DNA of 64,000 bases. Source: Streptosporangium carneum. Its GTDB lineage: Bacteria; Actinomycetota; Actinomycetes; Streptosporangiales; Streptosporangiaceae. The stretch spans positions 459,638-523,637 of the forward strand of contig NZ_BSEV01000001.1 of assembly GCF_027922005.1 (NCBI RefSeq), in the 5' to 3' direction. Below, one piece after another: positions 39,284-47,449 of this stretch. Numbering within the stretch: position 1 is the first letter of the stretch; each line of letters starts with the position of its first letter. The position numbers and the translations under genes are program-made. The notes beneath the pieces are model-generated. The model searched no databases. It was not told where the DNA came from and saw nothing but the letters and a program-made list of their open reading frames with translations.

Positions 39284-40264
39284 ATGGACATTGCCCGGCG
39301 CGCGGCAGCGCTCCTCGTCCTGCCGTTGCTGGCCGCGTGCGGCGCGACAGAGGCGGAGGCGGGCGGGGACCTGACGAAGGTGACCTTCAACCTCGCCTGG
39401 TTCCCGCAGGGCAGCCTGGGCGGCGTCTTCGCCGCGATCGACCAGGGGTACTACAAGGAGGAAGGCCTGAGCGTGGAGCCCGTCCGGGGGTACGGCGGCA
39501 CGCGTACGGTCAACGAGATCGACCAGGGCCAGTTCGACTACGGCTACGCCGACCCGATCAGCGTCATCCTGAACCGCGCCAAGAAGGGCGGCACGGTCAT
39601 GGTCGGCGCGCTCAACACCGTCTGGCCCGGCGGGCTCTGCTACGACGCGGGCAAGCGGACCGTCGACGACCTGGCCGGCCTGAAGGGCCTGGTGCTGGGC
39701 GGCGGCTCGACCTCGCCGATCCAGAGCCTGCTGCCGGTCTGGCTGGCGCGCAACGGCCTGCCCGCCGACCACATCAAGATCATCAAGATGGATCCGGCGG
39801 TCATCGACTCCGCCCTGGTCCAGGGCAAGATCGACCTGTCGGACTGCTGGGCCGGCAGCAACCGGGCCACCGTGCTCGACCTGGCCAAGAAGGCCGGCAA
39901 GCAGATCAAGTGGCTCGACTACCGCGATCACAACCTCGACATGTACGGCAACGGCATCGTCACCTCCGCCGACCGTCTTCAGAAGGATCCCGAGCAGGTC
40001 AGGAAGTTCCTGCGGGCGACCTACAAGGGCTACGCCTACATGAAGGCCAACCCGGACGAGGTCGTCGGAATCATCGCGAAGAAGTATCCGGAGATGAACC
40101 GCGAGGTGCTCGCCAGCCAGGTCGGCGACATGAACACGCTCATCGGCGACGGCAAGGGGCTCTTCGACGAGGCCCGGATGAAGTCCACCGCCGAGATCAT
40201 CGGGACCGCCTTCAAGGTCGACGTCCCGGCCACCGACGTCTACACCAACGACTACCTGAAGTGA
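39284..40264 (+). CDS. ABC transporter substrate-binding lipoprotein (NMT1/SsuA-like)
   Basis: Lipoprotein of 326 residues with lipobox L-L-A-A-C near residue 19. VTFNLAWFPQGSLGGVFAAIDQGYYKEEGLSV is the classic NMT1/THI5-like start, and VGALNTVWPGGLCYDAG and DLAGLKGLVLGGGSTSP follow in family order. Relatives bind thiamine-pyrimidine precursors, taurine, sulfonates, riboflavin or aromatic acids. ATG 39284 has AAAGGAG 5 nt upstream. With the permease and ATPase further down it forms a complete importer. The substrate is the key unknown of this operon. Confidence 0.88.
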   Translation: MDIARRAAALLVLPLLAACGATEAEAGGDLTKVTFNLAWFPQGSLGGVFAAIDQGYYKEEGLSVEPVRGYGGTRTVNEIDQGQFDYGYADPISVILNRAKKGGTVMVGALNTVWPGGLCYDAGKRTVDDLAGLKGLVLGGGSTSPIQSLLPVWLARNGLPADHIKIIKMDPAVIDSALVQGKIDLSDCWAGSNRATVLDLAKKAGKQIKWLDYRDHNLDMYGNGIVTSADRLQKDPEQVRKFLRATYKGYAYMKANPDEVVGIIAKKYPEMNREVLASQVGDMNTLIGDGKGLFDEARMKSTAEIIGTAFKVDVPATDVYTNDYLK

Positions 40265-40274
40265 GGCGGTACCC

Positions 40275-40805
40275 ATGCCCAAGCCTCGTCCCCGCAAGCT
40301 CGGCCACCTGGTCCTGCAGGTGCGCGACATCCAGGCGTCCGCCAGGTTCTACACCGAGATCGTCGGTCTGACCGTCTCGGACTGGATCGGCGACCAGATG
40401 TGCTTCCTGCGTGCCGGAACCGACCACCACGACCTGGGCCTGGCCCAGCTCCCGCCCGAGACCGCCGCGCTGCCGCCCCGCGAGGTCGGCGAGCGCGCAG
40501 GGCTGGAGCACTTCTCCTACGAGGTCGGCAGCCTGGCCGAGATCGAGGGGATCGCCGACTTCCTGGAGGAGAAGGGCGTCGAGATCGTCCGCGGAATCGG
40601 CAAGCACGGCCCCGGCGAGAACCTCTTCCTGGTCTTCCGCGACCCCGACGGCAACTTCGTGGAGTTCTACGCCGACATGGTGCGGATCGACGCCGACCAC
40701 CCGTACGAGCCGTCGGTGTGGGAGGACAACCTCGACGCCTACGACCAGTGGCGCTTCGAGAAGTTCCGGGTGCCGGCGCCCGGCCTCTACCAGGAAAAGG
40801 CGTGA
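40275..40805 (+). CDS. VOC-family enzyme, single-domain extradiol-dioxygenase-like
   Basis: Protein of 176 residues with the three metal positions of type I extradiol dioxygenases: H11 in KLGHLVLQVRD, H in GLEHFSYEV and E in DPDGNFVEFYAD. The HHDLGLAQ segment in between is also typical of that branch. The tail (SVWEDNLDAYDQWRFEKF) is longer than in plain glyoxalases. It could open a catechol-like ring or act as a lyase. ATG 40275 is 10 bp after the binding-protein gene. Its stop overlaps the permease start by 4 bp. Confidence 0.78.
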   Translation: MPKPRPRKLGHLVLQVRDIQASARFYTEIVGLTVSDWIGDQMCFLRAGTDHHDLGLAQLPPETAALPPREVGERAGLEHFSYEVGSLAEIEGIADFLEEKGVEIVRGIGKHGPGENLFLVFRDPDGNFVEFYADMVRIDADHPYEPSVWEDNLDAYDQWRFEKFRVPAPGLYQEKA

Positions 40806-41548
40806 GGCGGATCGCCGAACCGGCTCTGCTGGCCGCGGTGCTGCTGGCGCTGTGGGAGTGGCTGCCGGGACTGCTCGGGCTCAAGTCCTACCTGCTGCCG
40901 CGACTGAGCGAGGTGGCGGCGGCGGGCTGGGAGTCGCGGGAGACGATGCTGGAGTATCTCTGGATCACCACCGGCGAGGTGCTCATCGGTTTCCTCACCG
41001 CGGCGGTCGGAGGCGTCGCGCTGGCGGTGCTGATCTACGGTTCGCCGGCGCTGCGGCGCACGCTCTACCCGCTGCTGGTCGGGCTGCAGGGACTGCCCAA
41101 AGTGGCGCTCGCCCCGCTGTTCGTCGTGTGGTTCGGCTACGGGCTGGGCTCGAAGGCGCTGATGGCCTTCCTGTTCGCGTTCTTCCCCGTGGCCATCGCC
41201 ACCCTCGGCGGCCTGGCCGGCACGCCGCTGCACCTGGAGGAACACTTCCGGGCGCTGCGGGCCTCCCGCTGGGCCACCTTCACCCAGCTGCGCGTGCCGT
41301 ACGCGCTGCCGGCGGTCGTCGACGGCTGCAAGGTCGCGATGCCGCTCGCGGTGATCGGCGCGATCGTCGGCGAGTTCGTCGGGGCGGAGAAGGGGCTGGG
41401 CAGCCAGATCCAGTTCGCCGCCTCCAGCAACCGCACCGACCTGGTGTTCGCCGCGCTCGTCCTGATCAGCGCGCTGTCCTTCGTGCTCTACGGCGTCATC
41501 GAACTGCTCGGCCGCCTCGTGTGGTGGCGCGGGCGCTCCACCACCTGA
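40802..41548 (+). CDS. ABC transporter permease (SsuC/TauC/ThiX-like)
   Basis: Inner-membrane protein of 248 residues with about six helices. The coupling-helix motif is EEHFRALRASRWATFTQLRVPYALPAVVDG, the EAA loop of binding-protein-dependent importers, followed by AVIGAIVGEFVGAEKGLG as in SsuC/TauC proteins. GTG 40802 overlaps the previous stop (GTGA), so it is translationally coupled to the VOC enzyme. It pairs with the lipoprotein at 39284 and the ATPase at 41984. Confidence 0.9.
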   Translation: MRRIAEPALLAAVLLALWEWLPGLLGLKSYLLPRLSEVAAAGWESRETMLEYLWITTGEVLIGFLTAAVGGVALAVLIYGSPALRRTLYPLLVGLQGLPKVALAPLFVVWFGYGLGSKALMAFLFAFFPVAIATLGGLAGTPLHLEEHFRALRASRWATFTQLRVPYALPAVVDGCKVAMPLAVIGAIVGEFVGAEKGLGSQIQFAASSNRTDLVFAALVLISALSFVLYGVIELLGRLVWWRGRSTT

Positions 41549-41585
41549 CCCCACCATTCGAAAGCCATCTGAAAGGGAAACGACC

Positions 41586-41987
41586 ATGGCGAAGTTGCGT
41601 CACGTGGCGCTGGCCGTACAGGACGTCGAGGCCTCGGCGAAGTTCTACAGCGAGACGTTCGAGATGGAGATCGTCGGCAAGACCGAGTCGCCGATCGCGT
41701 CGGGACTCTACCTGTCCGACGGCACGGTCTGTCTGGCACTGCTCAACTACAAGACCGACGAGGCCGCCGGGCTTGAGCGCGGCAAGGACTACGTGGGAAT
41801 CCACCACTTCGGCTTCTGGTGCGACGACCTCGACCGGCAGGGCGCCACGATCAAGGACAACGGCGGCGAGTACTTCATGGATCTGCCGCTGGAGAAGGAC
41901 TCGCTGTACTACGAGGCCAAGTACCGCGACCCCGACGGCGTCATCTTCGACATCACCCAGAACGGCTGGGTCGGAGCGACGAAGTGA
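41586..41987 (+). CDS. VOC-family (glyoxalase-like) enzyme
   Basis: Protein of 133 residues, unlike the first VOC protein of the operon but with the same fold: KLRHVALAVQDVEASAKFYSETF (metal H), GIHHFGFWCDDLD (H) and DPDGVIFDITQ, where D replaces the usual final metal glutamate. It may be an isomerase, a lyase or a second oxygenase. ATG 41586 has GAAAGGG about 10 nt upstream. The stop overlaps the ATPase start by 4 bp, tying enzyme and transporter together. Confidence 0.78.
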   Translation: MAKLRHVALAVQDVEASAKFYSETFEMEIVGKTESPIASGLYLSDGTVCLALLNYKTDEAAGLERGKDYVGIHHFGFWCDDLDRQGATIKDNGGEYFMDLPLEKDSLYYEAKYRDPDGVIFDITQNGWVGATK

Positions 41988-42766
41988 CGATTCCCGCGAC
42001 CGCCGCCCCCGCGCAGGGGGCGGCGCCCGCCGCGGCCGCGATCACGCTGAAGGGCGTCTCCAAGACGTTCCCCGGCGGGATGCGAGCCCTGGAGGGGGTT
42101 GACCTGACCGTCCCCGCGGGCGAGTTCGTGGCGATCCTCGGTCCGAGCGGTTGCGGCAAGAGCACGCTGCTGCGGATCGTGGCCGACCTCATGGAGGCCG
42201 ACCCGGGCGGCTCCGTCGAGGTGGACACGCCCAAGGAGCTCGGGGTGGTGTTCCAGACCAGCAACCTGCTGCCGTGGCTCACGGTCGAGGGCAACCTGAC
42301 CCTGGGCGCGCGGCTGCGCGGCGTGCCGAAGGCGGACATCGCCGCCCGGGTCGGGCCGATGCTGGAGACACTGGGCCTGGAGAGCTTCGCCCGCAAGCAC
42401 CCGCACGAACTGTCGGGCGGCATGCGGCAGCGGGCCGCGCTCGGCCAGACGCTGATCTGCCGCCCGAAGACCGTGCTGTTGGACGAGCCGTTCGGCGCGC
42501 TCGACGCCCTCACCCGCGACCGTCTCAACGTCGAGCTGCTGCGGCTGTGGCAGGACCTTCGCCAGACCGTGCTGCTGGTCACCCACAGCATCCCCGAGGC
42601 GGTCTTCCTGGCCGACCGGGTCATCGTGATGAGCGGCCGTCCCGGCGCGATCGCCGAGGATCTGCGCATCGACATCCCCCGCCCGCGCGACCCGGCCGAG
42701 ACCCGGGCGCTGCCGGAGTTCACCGAAGCCGCGCAGCACCTGCGCAAACTGATGGGAGTCGTCTGA
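41984..42766 (+). CDS. ABC transporter ATP-binding protein (SsuB/TauB-like)
   Basis: ATPase of 260 residues: Walker A GPSGCGKST, Q-loop VFQTSNLLPWLTV, signature LSGGMRQRAALGQTL, Walker B TVLLDEPFGALDALTRD and the switch histidine in LLVTHSIPEA. The LLPWLTV Q-loop is characteristic of the nitrate/sulfonate/taurine/thiamine-precursor importer group. An alanine-rich 20-residue N-terminus precedes the domain. GTG 41984 overlaps the VOC stop (GTGA). It energises the importer of this operon. Confidence 0.92.
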   Translation: MTIPATAAPAQGAAPAAAAITLKGVSKTFPGGMRALEGVDLTVPAGEFVAILGPSGCGKSTLLRIVADLMEADPGGSVEVDTPKELGVVFQTSNLLPWLTVEGNLTLGARLRGVPKADIAARVGPMLETLGLESFARKHPHELSGGMRQRAALGQTLICRPKTVLLDEPFGALDALTRDRLNVELLRLWQDLRQTVLLVTHSIPEAVFLADRVIVMSGRPGAIAEDLRIDIPRPRDPAETRALPEFTEAAQHLRKLMGVV

Positions 42767-42767
42767 C

Positions 42768-43649
42768 ATGCACGAACTGCACGGCGTCGTCACCGCCACG
42801 CCGACCCCGTTCACCACGTCGGGTGAGGTGGACGAGGCACGTTTCCGCGAGCTGATCCGCTGGTTCCTGACCAGCGGCGTACACGGGATCTCCGTGGCCG
42901 GCAGCCAGGGCGAGTTCTACAGCCTGGAGACCGCCGAGCGGCTGCGCCTCATCGAGATCGCCGTGGAGGAGACCGACGGCCGGGTGCCGGTCTACGCGGG
43001 CACCGGCGCGGTCTCCACCCGCGACTCGGTCGCGCTGACCCGCGCCGCGGAGTCGATCGGCGCCGACGTCGCGATGGTCATCACCCCCTACTTCGTCTCC
43101 CCGTCCCCCGCCGAGCTGGCCGAGCACTTCCGCCAGGTCGCCGCCGCCACGACGCTGCCGGTGCTGCTCTACAACAACCCGCCGCGCACCGGCGTCACCC
43201 TCGTCCCCGCCGACCTGAGCGCCCTGGGCGGCAACGTCGTGGGAGTCAAGGACAGCGGCGGCGACCTCACCGTGGCGATCGAGCACATGCTGAACGGCGC
43301 ACTGCTCTTCTCAGGGCGCGACACGATCACCCTCGCCCTGCTGCTGCACGGCGCGGCGGGCGCGATCTCCCCCGCCGCGTGCGTCTTCCCCCGTCTGCTG
43401 GTCAGGATGTACGACGAGGCCAGGGCAGGGCGGTTCGAGCAGGCCAGGGCGATCAGCGACGCCCTCGCCCCGCTGCGCCGGGCCTGGGATCTCGGTTCCT
43501 TCCCCGTCGTCATCAAGGAGGCGATGGCCCTGGCAGGGCACGACCCAGGGCCGGCCCGCGCGCCGATCGCACCGCTGTCCCCGTCCGGCAGAGCCGCGCT
43601 GGCCGAGGTCGTCGAGCGGATCCAGAAGATCGAGTCGGAGCTGCTCTGA
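42768..43649 (+). CDS. DapA-family aldolase/dehydratase
   Basis: Class I aldolase-fold protein of 293 residues. Schiff-base K161 lies in NVVGVKDSGG, and the partner Y135 in VLLYNNPPRTG. GVHGISVAGSQGEFYSL replaces the G-T-T-G-E of true dihydrodipicolinate synthase (ASxGE variant), so it is not lysine biosynthesis. Relatives split or hydrate 2-oxo acids (N-acetylneuraminate lyase, hydratase-aldolases of aromatic pathways). ATG 42768 starts 1 bp after the ATPase stop. It probably cleaves pyruvate or a related acid from the pathway intermediate. Confidence 0.88.
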   Translation: MHELHGVVTATPTPFTTSGEVDEARFRELIRWFLTSGVHGISVAGSQGEFYSLETAERLRLIEIAVEETDGRVPVYAGTGAVSTRDSVALTRAAESIGADVAMVITPYFVSPSPAELAEHFRQVAAATTLPVLLYNNPPRTGVTLVPADLSALGGNVVGVKDSGGDLTVAIEHMLNGALLFSGRDTITLALLLHGAAGAISPAACVFPRLLVRMYDEARAGRFEQARAISDALAPLRRAWDLGSFPVVIKEAMALAGHDPGPARAPIAPLSPSGRAALAEVVERIQKIESELL

Positions 43650-44224
43650 TGCTGGACCGGCTGTTCCGCGACGCCCGCACCGCCAACCGGTTCACCGCGG
43701 AGCCGGTGCCCGACGAGCTGTTGCGAGAGCTGTACGACCTGGTGAAGCTGGGCCCCACCTCGGGCAACCTGTGCCCGGCCCGCTTCGTCTTCGTCCGCAC
43801 CCCCGAGGCCAGGCAACGGCTGCTCGCCTGCCTGGACGCGGGCAACGTCGTGCGCACCGGTGAGGCGCCCGTGACCGTCATCGTGGGGTGGGACGAGCGG
43901 TTCCACGAGATGGCACCCCGTCTTTTCCCCGGCCGGGACGATCTGATAACGGCCTACGCGGGGGATAATAGGAAGGATCATCGGCACGAGGTGGGCCTTC
44001 GTAACTCCAGCCTTCAGGGGGCGTATCTCATCATGGCCGCACGAGCACTCGGCCTTGACTGCGGGCCCCTGTCGGGTTTCGACAGCGTGAAGCTGGAGGC
44101 GGAGTTCTTCCCCGACGGACGGACCAAGGTGAATTTCCTGTGCAATCTGGGCCGCGCCGACCGGGCCGCGTTGTTTCCACGACTACCCCGGCTCTCATTC
44201 GAGGACGCATGCACGCTTCTGTAG
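43649..44224 (+). CDS. RutE/HadB-like nitroreductase-family reductase
   Basis: FMN reductase of 191 residues close in sequence to RutE: ARTANRFTAEPVPDELLREL, LVKLGPTSGNLCPARFVFV, EAPVTVIVGWDERF, RNSSLQGAYLIMAARALGL, GPLSGFD and LFPRLPRLSFEDAC. RutE reduces malonic semialdehyde to 3-hydroxypropionate in pyrimidine breakdown, so a reactive aldehyde or enal may arise here too. ATG 43649 shares a base with the previous stop (TGATG). The rest of the Rut pathway is not present. Confidence 0.87.
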   Translation: MLDRLFRDARTANRFTAEPVPDELLRELYDLVKLGPTSGNLCPARFVFVRTPEARQRLLACLDAGNVVRTGEAPVTVIVGWDERFHEMAPRLFPGRDDLITAYAGDNRKDHRHEVGLRNSSLQGAYLIMAARALGLDCGPLSGFDSVKLEAEFFPDGRTKVNFLCNLGRADRAALFPRLPRLSFEDACTLL

Positions 44225-44877
44225 GGAAGACCAGGTCGGAGGAGATCCGGCAGCGCATCGCCGACGACATCGTCTCCGGGCGGCTGAAGCCCGGACAGAA
44301 GCTCGACGAGCCCGCGCTCGCCGAGCACTACCAGGTGTCGCGCACCCCGGTGCGTGACGCGCTGCGCCAGCTCAGCGGCACGGGGTTGGTCCGCATCCTG
44401 CCCAAGAGGGGCGCGTGGGTGGCTGAGATCGACCCGCAGCAGCTCGACGAGCTGTTTGAGGCGTGCGCGGAGATCGACGCGCTGTGCGCCAAGCTGGCAG
44501 CCGTCCGGCTGACCGGCATCGAGCGCCGTCAGCTGGAGCTCGCGCACACCCAGTCCGAAGACTACGTCAGCGGCGGCGACGACGCCGGCTACGCCGTGTG
44601 CAACGAGAAGCTGCACGATCTGATCTACCAGGGCAGCCGCAACCGGGCGCTGGTCGACATCGCACGCGGCCTGCGCCAGCGGGCGGCCCCGTTCCGGCTG
44701 CCGCAGTTCTACGTCCGCAACGAGCGGATGAACGCCTCCTTCAAGGAGCACGCGCTGCTGGTCAAGGCGGTGGAGGCCGGCGACGCCGAGGCCGCCTACG
44801 TGGCGATGCACACCCACATCACGAACTCCTCGGTGCACGTCATCGAGTTCTTCAAAGAGAGCATGGCCGTGTGGTGA
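44209..44877 (+). CDS. GntR-family regulator with FCD domain
   Basis: Protein of 222 residues: winged helix (about 8-75; SEEIRQRIADDIVSGRLKPGQKLDEPALAEHYQVSRTPVRDALRQL) and an all-helical FCD ligand domain with the metal/ligand histidines in CNEKLHDLIYQ, SFKEHALLVKAVEAGD and AMHTHITNS. It overlaps the reductase gene by 16 bp and is last in the operon. It should bind TGTATACA at 38305 and respond to a pathway acid. ATG 44209 has GAGG 4-5 nt upstream. Confidence 0.9.
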   Translation: MHASVGKTRSEEIRQRIADDIVSGRLKPGQKLDEPALAEHYQVSRTPVRDALRQLSGTGLVRILPKRGAWVAEIDPQQLDELFEACAEIDALCAKLAAVRLTGIERRQLELAHTQSEDYVSGGDDAGYAVCNEKLHDLIYQGSRNRALVDIARGLRQRAAPFRLPQFYVRNERMNASFKEHALLVKAVEAGDAEAAYVAMHTHITNSSVHVIEFFKESMAVW

Positions 44878-44879
44878 CG

Positions 44880-44895
44880 ACCGGCCGCGGCCGGT
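44880..44895. terminator. 16-bp GC palindrome after the operon
   Basis: ACCGGCCGCGGCCGGT starts 3 bp after the GntR stop codon. It can form a tight hairpin but has no T-run, so it is only a candidate transcription end. Confidence 0.35.
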
Positions 44896-45018
44896 GAGCC
44901 CTCCCGGTCGCACGCCCCTGACGGCGGTCACCCGCCGTGTCCACGGAGGCCGACGGCCCGGTCGACGTGAGGCCGAGCGCGCCCGGCCACGACGTGTCCC
45001 CGCTCCTGGACCGGATCG

Positions 45019-45978
45019 TCAGGAGGTCGCTCGTGTGTAGCGGTCGGCCAGGCGGCGCAGGTGCACGAGGAGCTCCGGCGGCCCGCTGACGTGGAAGTCC
45101 GCGCCGAGCAGGCCCAGGTAGACGCCGAGGGTCTCGACCGTGTCCGCGCCGGTGTGCAGGACGCAGGTGTGTTCGTCGACGCTTTCGACCGTTCCGACCG
45201 CCGGGCTGATCCGGTCGGCGACGACCTCGGCCGGCGCGTGCACGGTGACCCGTGCCCGATGGCGCCAGGCGGCCGCGGACGCCCGGCGTGAGACGTACGC
45301 GGCGACGTCGTCGTCGGGCAGGTCGCGCGGCGTGAAGCGGGGCCCGGTCGGGGTCCGGGGGCGTACCCGGTCGACGCGGAAGGTGCGCCAGTCGCTCCGC
45401 TCGACGTCCCACGCCAGCAGGTACCAGCGGCGGCCCCAGTTGACCAGCCGGTACGGTTCGACGGTGCGCACCGTGGTCGCGCCGACATGGTCGAGGTAGT
45501 CGAACCGGAGCCGTTCCCGGTCGCGGCAGACCGCGGCCAGGGCGGTCAGGATCGCGGGGTCGACCCTGGGCCCGACGTCGTCACGGGGGACCGGCACCGT
45601 GTAGGTCTGCAGGGTGTTGACCCGGCGTCGCAGCCGGGACGGCAGCACCTGCTCCAGCTTCGCCAGCGCCCGCAGGGACGCCTCCTCGATTCCCGCGACG
45701 GCGCCGCCGGTCGCGGTCCGGAGGCCGACGGTGACGGCGACCGCCTCCTCGTCGTCGAGCAGCAGCGGCGGCAGGGCCGCGCCGGCGCCGAGCCGGTAGC
45801 CGCCGACGGCGCCGCGCGTGGCCAGCACCGGGTAGCCGAGGCCGCGCAGGCGCTCCACGTCGGTGCGGACGGTCCGCCCACTCACCCCGAGGCGCTCGGC
45901 GAGCTCGGCGCCGGTCCAGTCGCGCGGGGTTTGCAGGAGGGAGAGCAGCCGCAGCAGGCGGGCGGAGGTTTCCAACAT
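45019..45978 (-). CDS. WYL-domain transcriptional regulator
   Basis: Protein of 319 residues. The N-terminal DeoR/HTH_11 helix-turn-helix is ARLLRLLSLLQTPRDWTGAELAERLGVSGRTVRTDVERLRGLGYPV (about 6-50). The WYL domain (about 135-215) contains RLRFDYLD, EPYRLVNWGRRWYLLAWD and the WCX C-terminal extension. It binds small molecules or nucleic acid and commonly controls the neighbouring gene. ATG 45978 faces the epoxide hydrolase gene across 62 bp that hold an inverted repeat. The 140 bp after the GntR gene contain nothing else. Confidence 0.9.
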   Translation of the reverse strand: MLETSARLLRLLSLLQTPRDWTGAELAERLGVSGRTVRTDVERLRGLGYPVLATRGAVGGYRLGAGAALPPLLLDDEEAVAVTVGLRTATGGAVAGIEEASLRALAKLEQVLPSRLRRRVNTLQTYTVPVPRDDVGPRVDPAILTALAAVCRDRERLRFDYLDHVGATTVRTVEPYRLVNWGRRWYLLAWDVERSDWRTFRVDRVRPRTPTGPRFTPRDLPDDDVAAYVSRRASAAAWRHRARVTVHAPAEVVADRISPAVGTVESVDEHTCVLHTGADTVETLGVYLGLLGADFHVSGPPELLVHLRRLADRYTRATS

Positions 45979-45997
45979 CGCCCAAGGTTTTCAGATA

Positions 45998-46020
45998 ATT
46001 AGGAGCGAACCCTTCCTAAT
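45998..46020. promoter_or_regulatory. inverted repeat in the WYL/epoxide-hydrolase divergent promoter
   Basis: ATTAGGA (45998-46004) and TCCTAAT (46014-46020) are perfect complements separated by 9 nt, in an AT-rich patch between the two divergent starts. A likely operator for the WYL regulator. Confidence 0.55.
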
Positions 46021-46040
46021 GCTCCGGCAGAGTTGCCGGC

Positions 46041-47159
46041 ATGACCGAGATCCACGAATTCCGCATCGACATCCCGCAGGCCGACCTGGACGACCTGAAC
46101 GAGCGCCTGGCCCGGGTCCGCTGGACCGACGAGCTGCCCGACGCCGGCACCGACTACGGCGTCTCGCTGCGGTACCTGCAGAGCCTCGTCCAGCGGTGGC
46201 GCGACGGGTACGACTGGCGCGCCTGGGAGGCGAAGCTCAATGAGCACCCGCAGTTCACCACGACCGTCGACGGGCAGAACGTGCACTTCCTGCACGTCCG
46301 CTCACCCGAGGCGGACGCCACGCCGCTGCTGCTCACGCACGGCTGGCCGACCACGATCGTCGAGTACCTGGACGTGATCGGCCCGCTGAGCGACCCGCGG
46401 GCCCACGGCGGCGACCCGGCCGACGCCTTCCACCTGGTGATCCCCTCGGTGCCCGGTTTCGGCTTCTCCGGTCATACCGCGGAGCGGGGCTGGAACAGGT
46501 ACCGGATCGCGAAGGCGTGGGCCGAGCTGATGCGCCGCCTCGGATACGAGCGGTACGGCGCGCACGGCAACGACGGCGGCTCGCTCATCTCGCCCGAGGT
46601 GGGCCGCCACGATCCCGAGCACGTCATCGGCGTGCACGTCACCCAGGTCTTCTCCTTCCCGTCCGGCGACCCGGCCGAGCTGGCCGGCCTGTCCGAAGAG
46701 GACCTGAAGAAGGTCGAGTTCCTGCGGTGGTGGCTGGACAACGGCGGCGCGTACGACAAACTGCAGTCCACCGCGCCGCAGACCCTGGCGCACGCGCTGG
46801 CCGACTCGCCGGTGGGGCAGCTGGGCTGGAACGCGCAGTTGCTCGGCCCGAACCTCGATCCGGACTACGTGCTGACCAACACGATGATCTACTGGCTGAC
46901 CAACACCGCCGCGTCGTCCGCCCGCCTCTACTACGAGGACTTCCACGCCGCCGACAAGCCGGCCGAGCCCACCACCGTGCCGCTCGGGCTGGCGAACTTC
47001 GCCTGGGACTTCCAGTCGATCCGCCCGTTCGCCGAACGCGACCACAAGAACATCCTGTCCTGGAACGTCTACGACACCGGCAGCCACTTCGCCGCGCACG
47101 ACGCGCCCGACCTGCTGGTCGACGACATCCGCGGCTTCTTCCGCTGGCTCCGCACCTGA
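46041..47159 (+). CDS. epoxide hydrolase (EHN-type alpha/beta hydrolase)
   Basis: Protein of 372 residues. The N-terminal EHN domain ([40 protein letters not shown]) is followed by the alpha/beta-hydrolase core: oxyanion motif [24 protein letters not shown], nucleophile D in [11 protein letters not shown], and the final histidine probably in [13 protein letters not shown]. It opens epoxides to diols in the cytosol. The fold and motif set match microsomal-type epoxide hydrolases. It is probably controlled by the divergent WYL protein. Substrate unknown. Confidence 0.9.
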   Translation: MTEIHEFRIDIPQADLDDLNERLARVRWTDELPDAGTDYGVSLRYLQSLVQRWRDGYDWRAWEAKLNEHPQFTTTVDGQNVHFLHVRSPEADATPLLLTHGWPTTIVEYLDVIGPLSDPRAHGGDPADAFHLVIPSVPGFGFSGHTAERGWNRYRIAKAWAELMRRLGYERYGAHGNDGGSLISPEVGRHDPEHVIGVHVTQVFSFPSGDPAELAGLSEEDLKKVEFLRWWLDNGGAYDKLQSTAPQTLAHALADSPVGQLGWNAQLLGPNLDPDYVLTNTMIYWLTNTAASSARLYYEDFHAADKPAEPTTVPLGLANFAWDFQSIRPFAERDHKNILSWNVYDTGSHFAAHDAPDLLVDDIRGFFRWLRT

Positions 47160-47449
47160 TCGGCTCATCACCCGGGCCATGGCCTGACCGGGAGCGTCGA
47201 CGGCCTCCGTCCCCAGGGAAATCGTCGTCGACGCCCCACCCGACGAGACGCCTGAGGACCTCGGCCGGTCAGCGGTTCGTCGCCGCTCCGCAGGCCGGGC
47301 GCGAGGTGGCCGTACGGCCGGACGTCCACGGCCGAGAGTGACCGGACGGAAGACGCTGGGACATGTTTTCGAGATGGAGGGCCATTACGCGACTCATTCG
47401 ATCTCCCTAACGTTGAGGGCGTCAAACCGAACGACAAGGGAGAGCTCCC

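Noticed and set aside
38318-40330. 670-codon frame antisense to the FAH and binding-protein genes
   Set aside because: Shadow frame; both plus-strand genes have ribosome sites and full family motifs.
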